Assembly (NCBI GenBank): GCA_000697355.1
Contig: JNEN01001222.1
Location: 62,001 to 126,000, forward strand
Direction: 5' to 3'
DNA length: 64,000 bases
Source of the DNA: Syncephalastrum monosporum B8922
Taxonomy: Eukaryota > Mucoromycota > Mucoromycetes > Mucorales > Syncephalastraceae
In this document: positions 45,983 to 56,069 of the stretch, in pieces
Layout of the letters: every line of letters begins with the position of its first letter
How positions within the stretch are numbered: the stretch's first letter is position 1
The notes under the pieces: model-generated
The model's database searches: none
Seen by the model: only the letters and a program-made list of their open reading frames with translations
What the model was told of the DNA's origin: nothing
Made by a program: the position numbers and the translations under genes

Positions 45983-48584
45983 CTACATAGGACCCGAGGT
46001 CGGTTCCACACTCACGATCGCCTTGCCGCTTTCATTATTGGGGCTGGGTCCGCTGCTGCCAGCAGTAGTAGGTGTCGTCGTGGTCGTCGTGGTCGTATCT
46101 TGTTGATTCGCTGCGGCGGCGGCGGCTGCTGCGGCTGCAGCTGCCAAAGCAGCGGACGATGCGCCTGGCGCCTGGTTCAAGACCTCGTCCAAACTGACGT
46201 GACGCGAGAGCTCGTTAAAGACCTACTCAACACAATGCATGAGACCCTCTGCTTTCCTTCCTTCCTATACTTCTTGTGTGCGTACCGTCTCATCCACGGG
46301 GATGATGGATTTACGTCTAAACTGCTGGTATTGGACGGGCGCGTCAAACTGCTGCATGTCGGGACGGACGCCGTCGGTGTGCTCCTGCGCATTTTCGGAT
46401 TCGGACGTCTCGTTATCCGTCGCACACTCGTCCTCGCCATCGACATCCATGGCCTCGGGTGCGGTCGTGATGGGTGCGGCAGGGAAGCTGAAATGTTCCT
46501 CGGCCGTGTTCTCCACCACCGGGCTGCGGACCGTATGATCCATGGTCTTGATCTTCTGGTGTAATACTCTCCAGTTGTCCTCGCGGTCCTTTTGTCGCTT
46601 GCGCTCCCTAATAGATTTGTAGAGTGAGTGACACCATGGCAGTGAATAAAGAAATCTCGAGAGAGTTTACATTTGGCGCTGCTGCTTGTACTGGTTGGCG
46701 CACTCGTCAAACAGGACCGGGTTGATGTCCATGCACAGTTTAAGGGCCGTATAAATCAAACCGAGGATTGTCCTAAGCAAATGGAATGCGTTCATTTCGA
46801 CTGCCCAGAGAATAAAACCTTGCTGCGTTCCTTACTTGTTCCAGTGTGCCTTGGATGTCTTGTAAAGCGCAGGGAACACGATGGGCATAATCACGTCCAT
46901 ATTATCCGCCATTAGACTGACAATGTAATCATTGTTCCAGTAATACAGCGCGCGTTCAGCGACCTGAGGTATGTCGTTAAAGGTCTACTCTTCAATATTT
47001 AACGCTACCGTCCACGTACCTGAAAGTGGGTGCTCGCAACACACTGTGATAACTTTGTAAACAACGGGATCATGACACGCTGGAACTCGTACGCATCAAT
47101 GACATCCATGATTTCTTCGATCTCGTTGAGGAACATGACCTCTTTGGGACTGTTGACCTTTGGCCAGTAGCGCAGCAAGCCCGAAACAACCTGTACACAT
47201 AAAACGGTGATGATGATGAGCGGGTCTTGATGGGGGAGGGGCGCGCCAATGGATGTGTTCTTGGACATCTTTTGTTACCTCTTGTGTCAATGCTTGATCT
47301 TTCTCCAGGAATTGGACCACGCAGTAGGCCAGCTGCGGGTGGTAAAGCGCCAAAGACTTGACTTTGTGTAGGGGTATCAAGACACGCGTGAGGAAGATCT
47401 TGTGTTCCTCTTTTAAGGGCAGAGCAAAACCGTTGATGATGCTTCCTAAAATTTCAAGCAGCTCGGCGACACCGTTGTGTCGCTCGGTCTCGTAAATGAA
47501 CTGGAAAAAGATGTTGTTGATCGACCGTCGAATGAAGGCGCGCAGGTTAAGGAATTTGCCATAGATGCGGTGGAGCGTGGTCTTCAAGAAATCTCGCTCA
47601 CGAGGGTCTTCACTGTCGAAAAGTTCCAAAAGCTACTCGAAGAGGTATGCGTGGGACACCAAAAAATAAGTTGATCGGTATATGAAGAGAGCCTTTTTTT
47701 TTGGGTTTTACCTGAAGAATAAATTTGTGATCGATATGGCGTTTGGCATAGTTAATGTTAAATTCGGGAGACTCGAGGAATCGCAAGAAGAATTCGTAGA
47801 CGATCTGCAAATGAGGCCAGGCCAGTTCCAGGACAGGTTCGTCTTCTTCCGGGTCAAAGGCGTCGCCCACCGGGTTCACCTGAGGCGGGATCGTGCGGAA
47901 CAGATTGATGGAAAACTAGATCACACATAAGATTTCTTCCCTATATGTACATTTTCATTTATCTTTCGTACCATGTTGACGATCTCGGGATAGACGGGCT
48001 CGGTCAAAACGCCTCGGTTCATATTGACGTACTCTAGAATTTCTTGAAGAGACTGGCGCTTGATTTCTTTTTCACGCAGTTCAGCCGAGGCATCGTTAAA
48101 GTCGAAAACGACAGTGCACTGGCGAATTTTCTGGATGAAAAGATCTTGACGCAGATGGGGCGGGACCTCTTGAAAAGGAAAGCCAAAGTAATTGAGCTAC
48201 TTTCTCCTTTTTTTTTAATAATAATAAAATGCAAGTTACCAGGGAATCCGGGTAGTTTCTCAAGCTGAACCTTCTCCTTGACATAGAAACGAGATGACTT
48301 TTGACGGCGAGGCGCTTTACTGATCGGAATCTGGTCTTTGGGAGCGTTCTTCAAACGATTCAAGGCTCCGGTTTTCGGGATATCGCGCTCGCCCGTTTTG
48401 GGGTGGTGCATAAAAGAGACAGATCCTCTGCCAGGACTGCCTGCGAGTTGTGCTGCTTGGGCTGCTGCTGTTGCCCTTTGCTATGATTTAACGTGAAGAT
48501 ATTAGAAACATACGACTTGGAGAGTGAGTATTGACAGTGTACCCCTTCGTCATCCGTGTTGACAACAACAATGGAGGGCGCCAT
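45983..48584 (-). CDS. RTS1: PP2A regulatory subunit B56 (B'), Rts1-like
   Basis: Substrate-targeting subunit of protein phosphatase 2A, 662 aa. Exons: 48543-48584, 48240-48480, 47972-48168, 47712-47915, 47279-47632, 47020-47190, 46836-46963, 46671-46772, 46286-46607, 45983-46210. A short Ala/Gln-rich N-terminus precedes [20 protein letters not shown]. The HEAT-like B56 core follows: [99 protein letters not shown] and [14 protein letters not shown]. The C-terminus has the NWRVLHQKI helix, an acidic linker, then a run of 13 Ala and a Thr run. The first exon ([14 protein letters not shown]) is the only join with a normal intron (62 nt) and correct phase; a stop lies just upstream of exon 2. Convergent with the kelch gene. 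Confidence 0.93.
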
Positions 48585-49406
48585 GGGGGAAGGTGGGGAT
48601 GGGGAGTGGGCATCATCTGAGTGTTGCACAACAACGGCGGATTGAGGGACGGGCGGTGGAGGGGAGGTGGTATAATAAGGCTGTTGCGGCTCAGGACTAG
48701 GAGAGCCGTTCGTCTGTCTGTCGTTCGTGGTCGTCGGTTTGGCTGTTCCTCTAGACAGCTATGATAACAATAAAGAAAACATAAAAGAAGAGTCATTTAA
48801 GGTACAACAATTGCCACAATTTAACTTACAACTCCTTTCCATCCTTTCATCATTGGCAGCAAGGGAAAAAGAGTGGGGTCTTGGTCGGTCGGTCGGGTCG
48901 GGCAGACGGTCGGGCGTAGAAAGAATAAACTGTGAAGACAGGTCCAAGGTGAGGATGACCAGTGAATGGATTGCGAGCGTGGGGCGCCCAATGAAGCTCT
49001 CTACTTACATACACGCACTAGAAAACGCGATGAAAGGGGTGCGAAAAAAGGGGAAATGTCACCAGGCAAACAAGGAAGGAGAGCAAGAGATGTAGCTTCT
49101 TTTTTTTTTTCTGGGTTCTTTTTCGTCTGTGCCGAGTATGAAAAGAAGGGAGCGAAAGAGGACCGTGCGTCGTTGGGATATACGAAAATGAGGATGAAAA
49201 ATGAAAAAGAAAGGAAGAAAGAAGATAAATAAGAAAAAGTCAAAAGAATGAAGACAGCAGTCTATAATATATATGAAATATAGTATATGTACTATATGCT
49301 TCTGCACTCTTTCTGTTTGATGTAAAAAGACAACACAGAAAGCAAAAGAGAGCAAATCGGGGTTTACTGACACACTTGTTTTTCCTTCCCTTGATAGATT
49401 AATTGC
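48585..49406. other. Divergent intergenic region, B56 / PfkB kinase
   Basis: About 820 bases with both promoters. On the minus strand the B56 leader contains long CT/TTC-rich stretches (seen as GA-rich on plus, about 48890-49240). ORFs here are low-complexity only. Confidence 0.45.
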
Positions 49407-50829
49407 ATGGCGGTCAGTTGTTGTTCACTCTAGCCGTGTCTCATTGTTCACCCAATGTAACAGATTCTAGTCATTGGCGGCGTGGCACTGGACATTACCG
49501 CCACCGTGGCGCGTTCAACCTCGACCCTGTCGGCCCTGCTTCATACCTCGAACCCAGGGCGCTTGAAGCAGACCTTGGGAGGCGTTGGTCGCAATGTATG
49601 TGAAGCAGCCATGCGTGCAGGCGCGCGTGCCTCACTGTTGTCAGTCGTAGGCGATGACCTGGCAGGCAAATCCATACAACAGGGCATGCAGGAACTCGGT
49701 ATGGTGAGTTTGTTTCGGCGATAGAATTGTCATGCCATGTTTTAGGCTGACTTGCAAGTCTAGTCCACCGCGTTGATCCATGAACTGCCCGGTAAAACAA
49801 GCGCTGTAAGCAAGAGAAAGATGATGCGGGTGGTATGGTTTTATTGAGCATCAACACACGTATACAAGATCTACAATGCCATCCATGCAAGTGATGGGCA
49901 GCTACTTGCGGCTGTGGCGGATATGGACATTTTCGACTGTCTCACATACGACCAGGTACAAACAGTATCAGGATGGGAGGGCCTGCTGCCTAAAATGTAC
50001 AATATTGTAACTCTAACCTTCATCACTGGCTCAGATCGTCGCCGCTTTCAAAGCCCGACCGAGCCTAAGTTGTCTCGATGGCAATGTGTCAACCCAAATC
50101 ATGGCCGACATTACCTCCACCGCCAAGGGACATGGTATACCTTGTACGTCCAAATATTGAAGGGTTTCCACTATCCCCTGATTACACATTATCTCAGTGT
50201 TTTTTGAGCCCACCTCGGTCCCAAAATCGCTCAAAGTGTTCAACCACGCCGAGTCGGTCCTTTCGGGCGCCATACGCTTTGTGTCCCCGAACGATCATGA
50301 ACTGAAAGCCATGAGCCAGGCTGCCCTTGAGCAGCTACCGTCACGACGCACACCTGCTTTACAGCCTTCCTCTTCTTTTGAGAGAGGTAAACTCGATTGG
50401 AGGAAAAATGGAAATTGAAAGGAAGAAGATGAGAAGGAAAATAATTAACCGCGGCAAACAATAATCATGACAGCGCCGGCTGGCGTTCAAGCGCTCTTAT
50501 CACATGCAGTACGTTTGTCAAACTATTTCCCTCATGTCATCACCAAATTGGGCCGTGAAGGCTGCCTCTATGTCGGACAAAGCCAAGGCATCTGCCATGT
50601 GGATTATCTCACAGCCGAGCCTGTTGACCCCAGCGCCATCCACAGCGTGACGGGTGCGGGCGACACGTTTGTCGGCACGGTGTTGGCCCACATTGACGAA
50701 CACGGCGGCGAGCCGGAACCGGCGGACGAGAAAGCATGGCGGGCCATTCTTAGGCAAGGTCAACGTGCAGCGGTGCTCACGCTCCAGAGCCCTCTGGCTG
50801 TGAGTCCCCAGATCCAACCCTCCTTGTAG
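49407..50829 (+). CDS. PfkB-family kinase, pseudouridine kinase-like
   Basis: Small-molecule sugar or nucleoside kinase, 342 aa, probably cytosolic. Exons: 49407-49412, 49464-49703, 49764-49805, 49869-49955, 50035-50143, 50198-50386, 50474-50829. The N-terminal strand ILVIGGVALDITATV and LGGVGRNVCEAAMRAG (PfkB signature 1) lead to LLSVVGDD. The central part reads AAVADMDIFD, CLDGNVS and FFEPTSVPKS, a pattern typical of the kinase half of eukaryotic pseudouridine-metabolism enzymes. The C-terminal signature 2 is SVTGAGDTFVGTVLAHI, with the catalytic Asp. The first exon codes just Met-Ala; it is the only ATG giving an open frame into the first beta strand. No pseudouridine-phosphate glycosidase domain is found upstream, whereas many fungi fuse the two. 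Ribokinase or adenosine-kinase-like activity cannot be excluded. Confidence 0.85.
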
Positions 50830-51036
50830 CATACAATAGTAAATTAGGATTGCTGTAGCAAACGTTGCCCCGATTCCAGATTTAAAATGAATAAATACAA
50901 AGAGAGAATGTTTAGCCGCCAAGGTGCGATGGGTGTGACTTCTCACACCCTGGCCCCATTTTTCTTTACTAAAATTGCAGGGCCGACCCATTCGCGTTCG
51001 CCTTCTTTCCTTCACCCTTTCTTTTTCACAAAAAAA

Positions 51037-52225
51037 ATGTTCGCTGCCTCGCGTGTCATCCCCTCCCTCGCCGCCAAGCGCGCCTTCTCCACCTCGGCTG
51101 CTAACCTCTCCAAGGTTGCCGTCCTCGGTGCCGCCGGTGGTATCGGCCAGCCCCTCTCGCTTCTCATGAAGGAGAACAAGCACGTCACCGACCTGTCCTT
51201 GTACGATATCGTCAACGCCCCCGGCGTTGCTGCTGACGTGAGCCACATCAACACCAAGTCCGTTGTAAGTATTGAATTAAGCTTCTGGAACCATGCCAAG
51301 CAAGAAAGAGAGGTCGGTTTGCTGATAGGGTCCGTCTTTTTTAGGTCAAGGGCTACTCCCCCGAGAACGATGGCCTGAAGGCTGCTCTTGAGGGCGCTCA
51401 CCTTGTCATCATGTAAGTTAAATCACAGAGAGAGACAGACACACACACCCACTTGGTGTCTGTGAGTATGTGAACCGGGCAACTTACCGCTAGCTGCCTA
51501 TTAGCCCTGCTGGTGTCCCCCGTAAGCCTGGTATGACCCGTGATGACCTGTTCAACACGAACGCGTCCATTGTCCGTGACCTCGCTGAGGCCTCTGCCAA
51601 GTACTGCCCCAACGCTCACTTCCTGATCATCTCCAACCCCGTCAACTCGACCGTCCCTATCTTCGCCGAGACCCTGAAGAAGGCTGGTGTCTTCAACCCC
51701 AAGCGCCTCTATGGTGTCACCACCCTCGACGTCGTCCGTGCCTCGCGTTTCGTTGCTGAGGTCAAGGGCAAGGACCCCAAGGACTGCAAGGTCACCGTTG
51801 TTGGTGGTCACTCTGGCGTCACCATCGTCCCTCTCCTCTCCCAGACCGGCGAGACCTTCACCAAGGAGGAGCTCGATGCCCTGACCCACCGCATCCAGTT
51901 CGGTGGTGATGAGGTTGTCCAGGCCAAGAACGGCACTGGCTCTGCTACCCTCTCGATGGCCTTCGCTGGTGCCCGCTTTGCCAGCTCCGTCCTGGACGCT
52001 ACCGTCGGTGGCGCCAAGGGTGTGATCGAGCCCTCGTTCGTCCAGTCCGACCTGTTCAAGTCGGAGGGTGTCGAGTACTTCTCGAGCAACATTGAGCTTG
52101 GCCCTGAGGGTGTTGAGAAGATCCACGGTCTGGGTGAGATCTCTGACTACGAGAAGGAGCTCATCTCCAAGGCCGTCCCTGAGCTCAAGAAGAACATCAC
52201 CAAGGGCAACGCCTTCGTCCAGTAA
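51037..52225 (+). CDS. MDH1: Malate dehydrogenase, mitochondrial
   Basis: Interconverts malate and oxaloacetate with NAD in the mitochondrial matrix (TCA cycle), 338 aa. Exons: 51037-51264, 51345-51412, 51505-52225. The N-terminal presequence is Arg/Ser/Ala-rich ([20 protein letters not shown]). The NAD fold starts [20 protein letters not shown]. Active-site elements are [20 protein letters not shown] (substrate Arg), [11 protein letters not shown] and [11 protein letters not shown] with the catalytic His. The C-terminus ends [20 protein letters not shown]. It has the strongest codon bias in the window (C- and T-ending, almost no A-ending codons), fitting high expression. A CT-rich leader with A-run precedes the ATG. 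Same-strand neighbours look unrelated. Confidence 0.98.
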
Positions 52226-52498
52226 ACCACTTTTTTATCTTCCTATCGATCATTGTAAAACTCCCTTCCTACATGTAAAAAGAGAATATCAAAGTAAAAA
52301 GGCGCGCGTTCTTTTTGTGTGTACAGCCTAGAAATTCCTGTCTTATCTACTCTGATGTTGATTGTTGTGTGTTGCACAAGATGACCCCAGACCTGCACGG
52401 GTGATCATACAGTACACATACAATTCACTTACTTTTTTTTACTTATTTTTTCCCTTTCTCCTATCCCTCTGTCTATCTTTGGTTCATGGGAGACGCCC

Positions 52499-53663
52499 AT
52501 GCCCAATCCGAGGCTCGAATCGCTCACGGATGGTGAATATGACGAGTACTTCTACAAGCACATGACCCAATTGCAGCAACAGGCGGAATCGTTCCAGAGT
52601 TTGCTCTCTCAACAGCACCACGACTCTCAACAGCAGCAGCAGCAGCAAGAGCAGCCGTTCCATTATTATCCACATCCACATCAGTATCAACAAGAGCAAC
52701 AGAGCCGCGGAAAGACGCAGATCTACATGTGCAATGATCCGTCCTGCCAATATTACCCGCCTCCGCCAACTCGATACTCTCCTCAAGGTCCTCCTGCCAC
52801 CGATTCTTGGAAGATCGCTACGCGACGGCGCCAACGCCCACCTCCGCCCTTTGTGTCAAACAAAGATGATCCACACGCGGTTAGCTATCTTGATACTTTC
52901 ATTCCGACATCAGACTTACCCATGCTTCAAGGATAAGGTAGAAGACGAGGAGGAGGACAGTATGGATGAAATGGAAGTGTTGGCCGCCCAAAATGCCGAA
53001 CGCAACGTCCTCGGTTTATACGATGATCCAGTGCCGCCACCGCCGCCGCCCGAGGGATCTACAGAAACCTCATCGACGAGCCAACCGCATTCCGACCAAC
53101 CTTCTTATACGGCCACGCCAGAACATATGACAGCACCTCCCCCAAAAGAGCAACCACCGCCCCAGGCGGAATCGTCCTCCTCGACTGCTTCATCGCACCT
53201 GCCGCAGGAGCTTCCCAGAGAAGAAGGCAAGAAGCGTCGACGCTGGCTCCTCTCGCGCCTATTTCAGAAAAGTGCCGCCACACCCAAGGCCACACATACC
53301 CAGACACCACCCAACCTGTCACCCTCCCAATCGACAAACAGCGCAACGAGCATCGGTCGTCTCGACCGTGTCTTTGTCTTTCGCCACCCGCACCAGTCCG
53401 AGAACAACGTCTGGGTGAGCTTTGACTATGTAAACCAAGAGCGTCTGTCGGTGTATACCAGCCAAGTGGGGCGGATGCCTTACGGCGACCAAGGCTGCGA
53501 GTTGTTCGATTCGCACATTCAGCAGGGTCAGCTCCCGATCTTGGTTCTGCCTTCGCGTAACCAGGCCTTTTACCCCACGGATTGGACAGGCGATACCATT
53601 GTGCAGCTCCAGGTCGCTTGTTTCCCCAATTCCTCTGATCTGCGCTTTGTTTGTCGACAATAA
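52499..53663 (+). CDS. Gln/Pro-rich protein with conserved-looking C-terminal domain
   Basis: I do not recognise it. Two frames must be joined by an intron ending at 52913: either 52853-52913 (61 nt, GTGTCA donor, preferred; 367 aa) or 52880-52913 (34 nt, GTTAGC donor, short for an intron). The N-terminal third is Gln-, His- and Pro-rich with a possible CxxxxC pair (YMCNDPSCQYY). The middle is acidic then Pro/Ser/Thr-rich with poly-Pro, ending in a basic patch (GKKRRRWLLSRLFQKS). The last 110 residues look globular: RLDRVFVFRHP, VWVSFDYVNQERLSVY, ILVLPSRNQAFYP and IVQLQVACFPNSSDLRFVC. The start is the first Met of the open frame. Codon use and layout support a real gene; function unknown. Confidence 0.65.
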
Positions 53664-54720
53664 CCTTCTTCTTCGTCCTATCATCATACATATATATATA
53701 AAAATGATCCACATTCACTCCATACAAACGCACATTTACATGCCGATCTCTTGTAAAAAGAGAAAACAATAAAAAGAACATATGCAGCGCAGCATGAATG
53801 TTCTGTTGTACCCAATCTTTATGTACCTTTCTTGATGTGCGCGTGTGAATTGACTCTTCTTTTGGGCAGTATTTCATATATATTATAGCAGTTGCGACTG
53901 TGTTTATCTACGTACTACTACTGTTCCAGAATCACCCAGACACGCAGCTGCGAAGTCGATCCATTCGAAGCAAAGTTAGATAGGGATAATGGTCTGGGCA
54001 AAGCATGGTATCAGGCGCAATGGATGATCCGAATAAGCGAGATTATATATGTATATCAAGACATACAATATAGGCATGTTACAGAGAGTGTAGCTCGGTT
54101 TCAAGAATTAAGAAAAACACAAATGGTCTAGCTCATGCACTTTTCATTGGTGCTTGTTATTTCCATTTGACTTTGGATTTGCACCTTACACGCTCACTCC
54201 GGCCACACGGGCATCCAAACTCAACGGTATAATCGGTCTGACCGTGATACACACTCACACGCGCGGGGTAATGATCTCCAGCGGTTCGGATGCCATTCTA
54301 CGCGACCGGAAAAAATACATCGATACGTTCAAGGGCACCACTTTCATTGGTCAAAAGCGCAATAGAAGCGTAGGCTCTGTGTCATACATGCCATGCGAGC
54401 TTAGTGCTATACATGATGTGCATCATAGGGAGCCTTGTACCATAGCTCGCGTGATTCAACACACAATATGCCGATTTAGCAGACACGAGACATACTTTTA
54501 CCCTTTGCGTACATATTATAAGGATCGATACAGTGAAACACAAGTGGTGGTGTACGCCGTTCCGATCTCTGCTACTAAGCGATCGGATCTGGATGAATTC
54601 ATACCCTATCGCTCCGTGTACAAGTTAACGGGTTTAAAAAAAAAAAAAATTTAAAAAGGTCGAATTTTGCCATTTTTGTTCCTTCTTCGTACATCACCGT
54701 TGCCGCAGAGAAAAACTTGG
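53664..54720. other. Intergenic region with an orphan ORF
   Basis: About 1.06 kb between two plus-strand genes. It contains a 166-codon plus-strand ORF (54154-54654) without recognisable domains, whose codon use is unlike its neighbours. An A-run ends it. I list it as possible but unsupported. Confidence 0.35.
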
Positions 54721-55788
54721 ATGATCGCCGAACAAGTGTGTGCCTATTTAGGCCTTGTTCTTTGGTCATTCCAACTGGCACCGCAAGGTACATTTAATGA
54801 GGAATCTACTAGGCTTATGATCTGTTACTGACATGCTATGCATGTAAATGCAAATCTAGTATGGAAATCATATCGCCGTAAATCCACGGACGGTGTGTCG
54901 TCATTTACGATGAGCATTTGGGCCATATCAGGCTGCACGCTGGGCGCATACAACATTGGCCTTGGCGTAGCGATCCCGCTGTGGGTGCAGCCTCAACTCT
55001 TTACGTTTATCGCCTACATGTGCCTCGTTCAGGAATGGTACTATACGAATGGCCTGAGCAGATTCAAGAGTATAATGAGCTTCATTGCCATCGTCATTGC
55101 CTCGGCTGCTTTCGAAGTCGGCTATCTCTATGGCTTCTGGGCCGCCCAGGACAACGGCAATGAAAACGCCGTGCGATTTTTTGGCGTGTTCCCGGTGGTA
55201 ACCATTATTGTCGGGTTTGTACCCCAGTTTTGGACAATATTTGGTAAAAACACACCACGTTCTGACTAAGATCTGCAGAGCTTAAATTCAACTTTAAATG
55301 GGGGGTCTAACTAAAGTCTTTTTTTTTTTTTTCTAGTCCAGCGCAAGATTGAAGGCGTATCCTATCTATTCTTATTTATGGACTGTTGCGGCAGTATCTT
55401 TTCGAGCGTCAGTCTCGGTCTCCGCAACGAAGTCGATGCACTGACCATTGTAAACTATACCTCCATTGCCGTCCTTGACGTCGCTGTCTATCTCGCATCT
55501 ACCCTCTTGCCACGCTTCTTTGACCGCTACAAGCAACCCCATCAGAAGCATGACGAAGAGACACCGTCTGAGGATACACAATCCCAGACGGAAGGGTCTC
55601 CACCCTTCGAGAAGAAACAGTCGCAGGTCGAAAAGTCAAAACCAGACGAGGCGCCACCACCATCGCAGGCCGAGAAGGGAACACACACAGAACACAACTC
55701 ACATACTAATATCACCACCACAGCTAATACTACTACAACCACTACTACTACTGCTGCTGCTGCTGAGAAGGCAAGATCTGACGAATAA
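54721..55788 (+). CDS. PQ-loop repeat membrane protein
   Basis: Seven-helix membrane protein with two PQ-loop motifs, 300 aa; relatives transport small solutes such as cystine or basic amino acids across lysosomal/vacuolar membranes, or act as receptors. Exons: 54721-54787, 54860-55243, 55337-55788. Exon 1 codes VCAYLGLVLWSFQLAPQ, and intron 1 falls exactly after the Pro-Gln of loop 1, joining VWKSYRRKSTDGVSSFTMSI. The second motif is VGFVPQFWTIFVQRKIEGVS, again split by an intron just after it. Other helices are FTFIAYMCLVQEWYY, SFIAIVIASAAFEVGYLYGF and YTSIAVLDVAVYLASTLL. The C-terminal tail is Glu/Gln/Lys-rich and ends in Thr and Ala runs. The start Met at 54721 gives a short N-terminus before TM1; an additional upstream exon cannot be excluded. 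Confidence 0.8.
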
Positions 55789-56069
55789 ATATACCTTGAA
55801 CTGGTTTATTCAAGTATGATATATGTATGTATAATTGTGGTGACAATGGGAAATGAACGGGTTGTGAAGAGTAGAAGAGAGAAAAAGAGAATAAGATATG
55901 TAAGTAATGTCGTAAATGAGTATGGGATGGTGGGAAAGGTCGGAAGTAGGGAATTTAAGAAAAGGGGAAACAAGAGGCATAAAATATATCATAAATTAGA
56001 AGGCTAGGTAGGTATGAAAAAGGAAAAAGAAAAAAAGATCTACCAACTAGGTTTCGGAAAAAGGTGTGA
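55789..56069. other. Convergent 3' intergenic region
   Basis: 280 bases between the PQ-loop and PX-kinase stop codons, purine-rich on the plus strand. No signal beyond 3' UTRs. Confidence 0.4.

Noticed and set aside
48481..48542. Alternative reading of the B56 N-terminus through [11 protein letters not shown]
   Set aside because: It stays in a frame that stops before the B56 core; donors inside it give introns of about 30 nt, while GTACAC at 48542 gives a 62-nt intron with correct phase.
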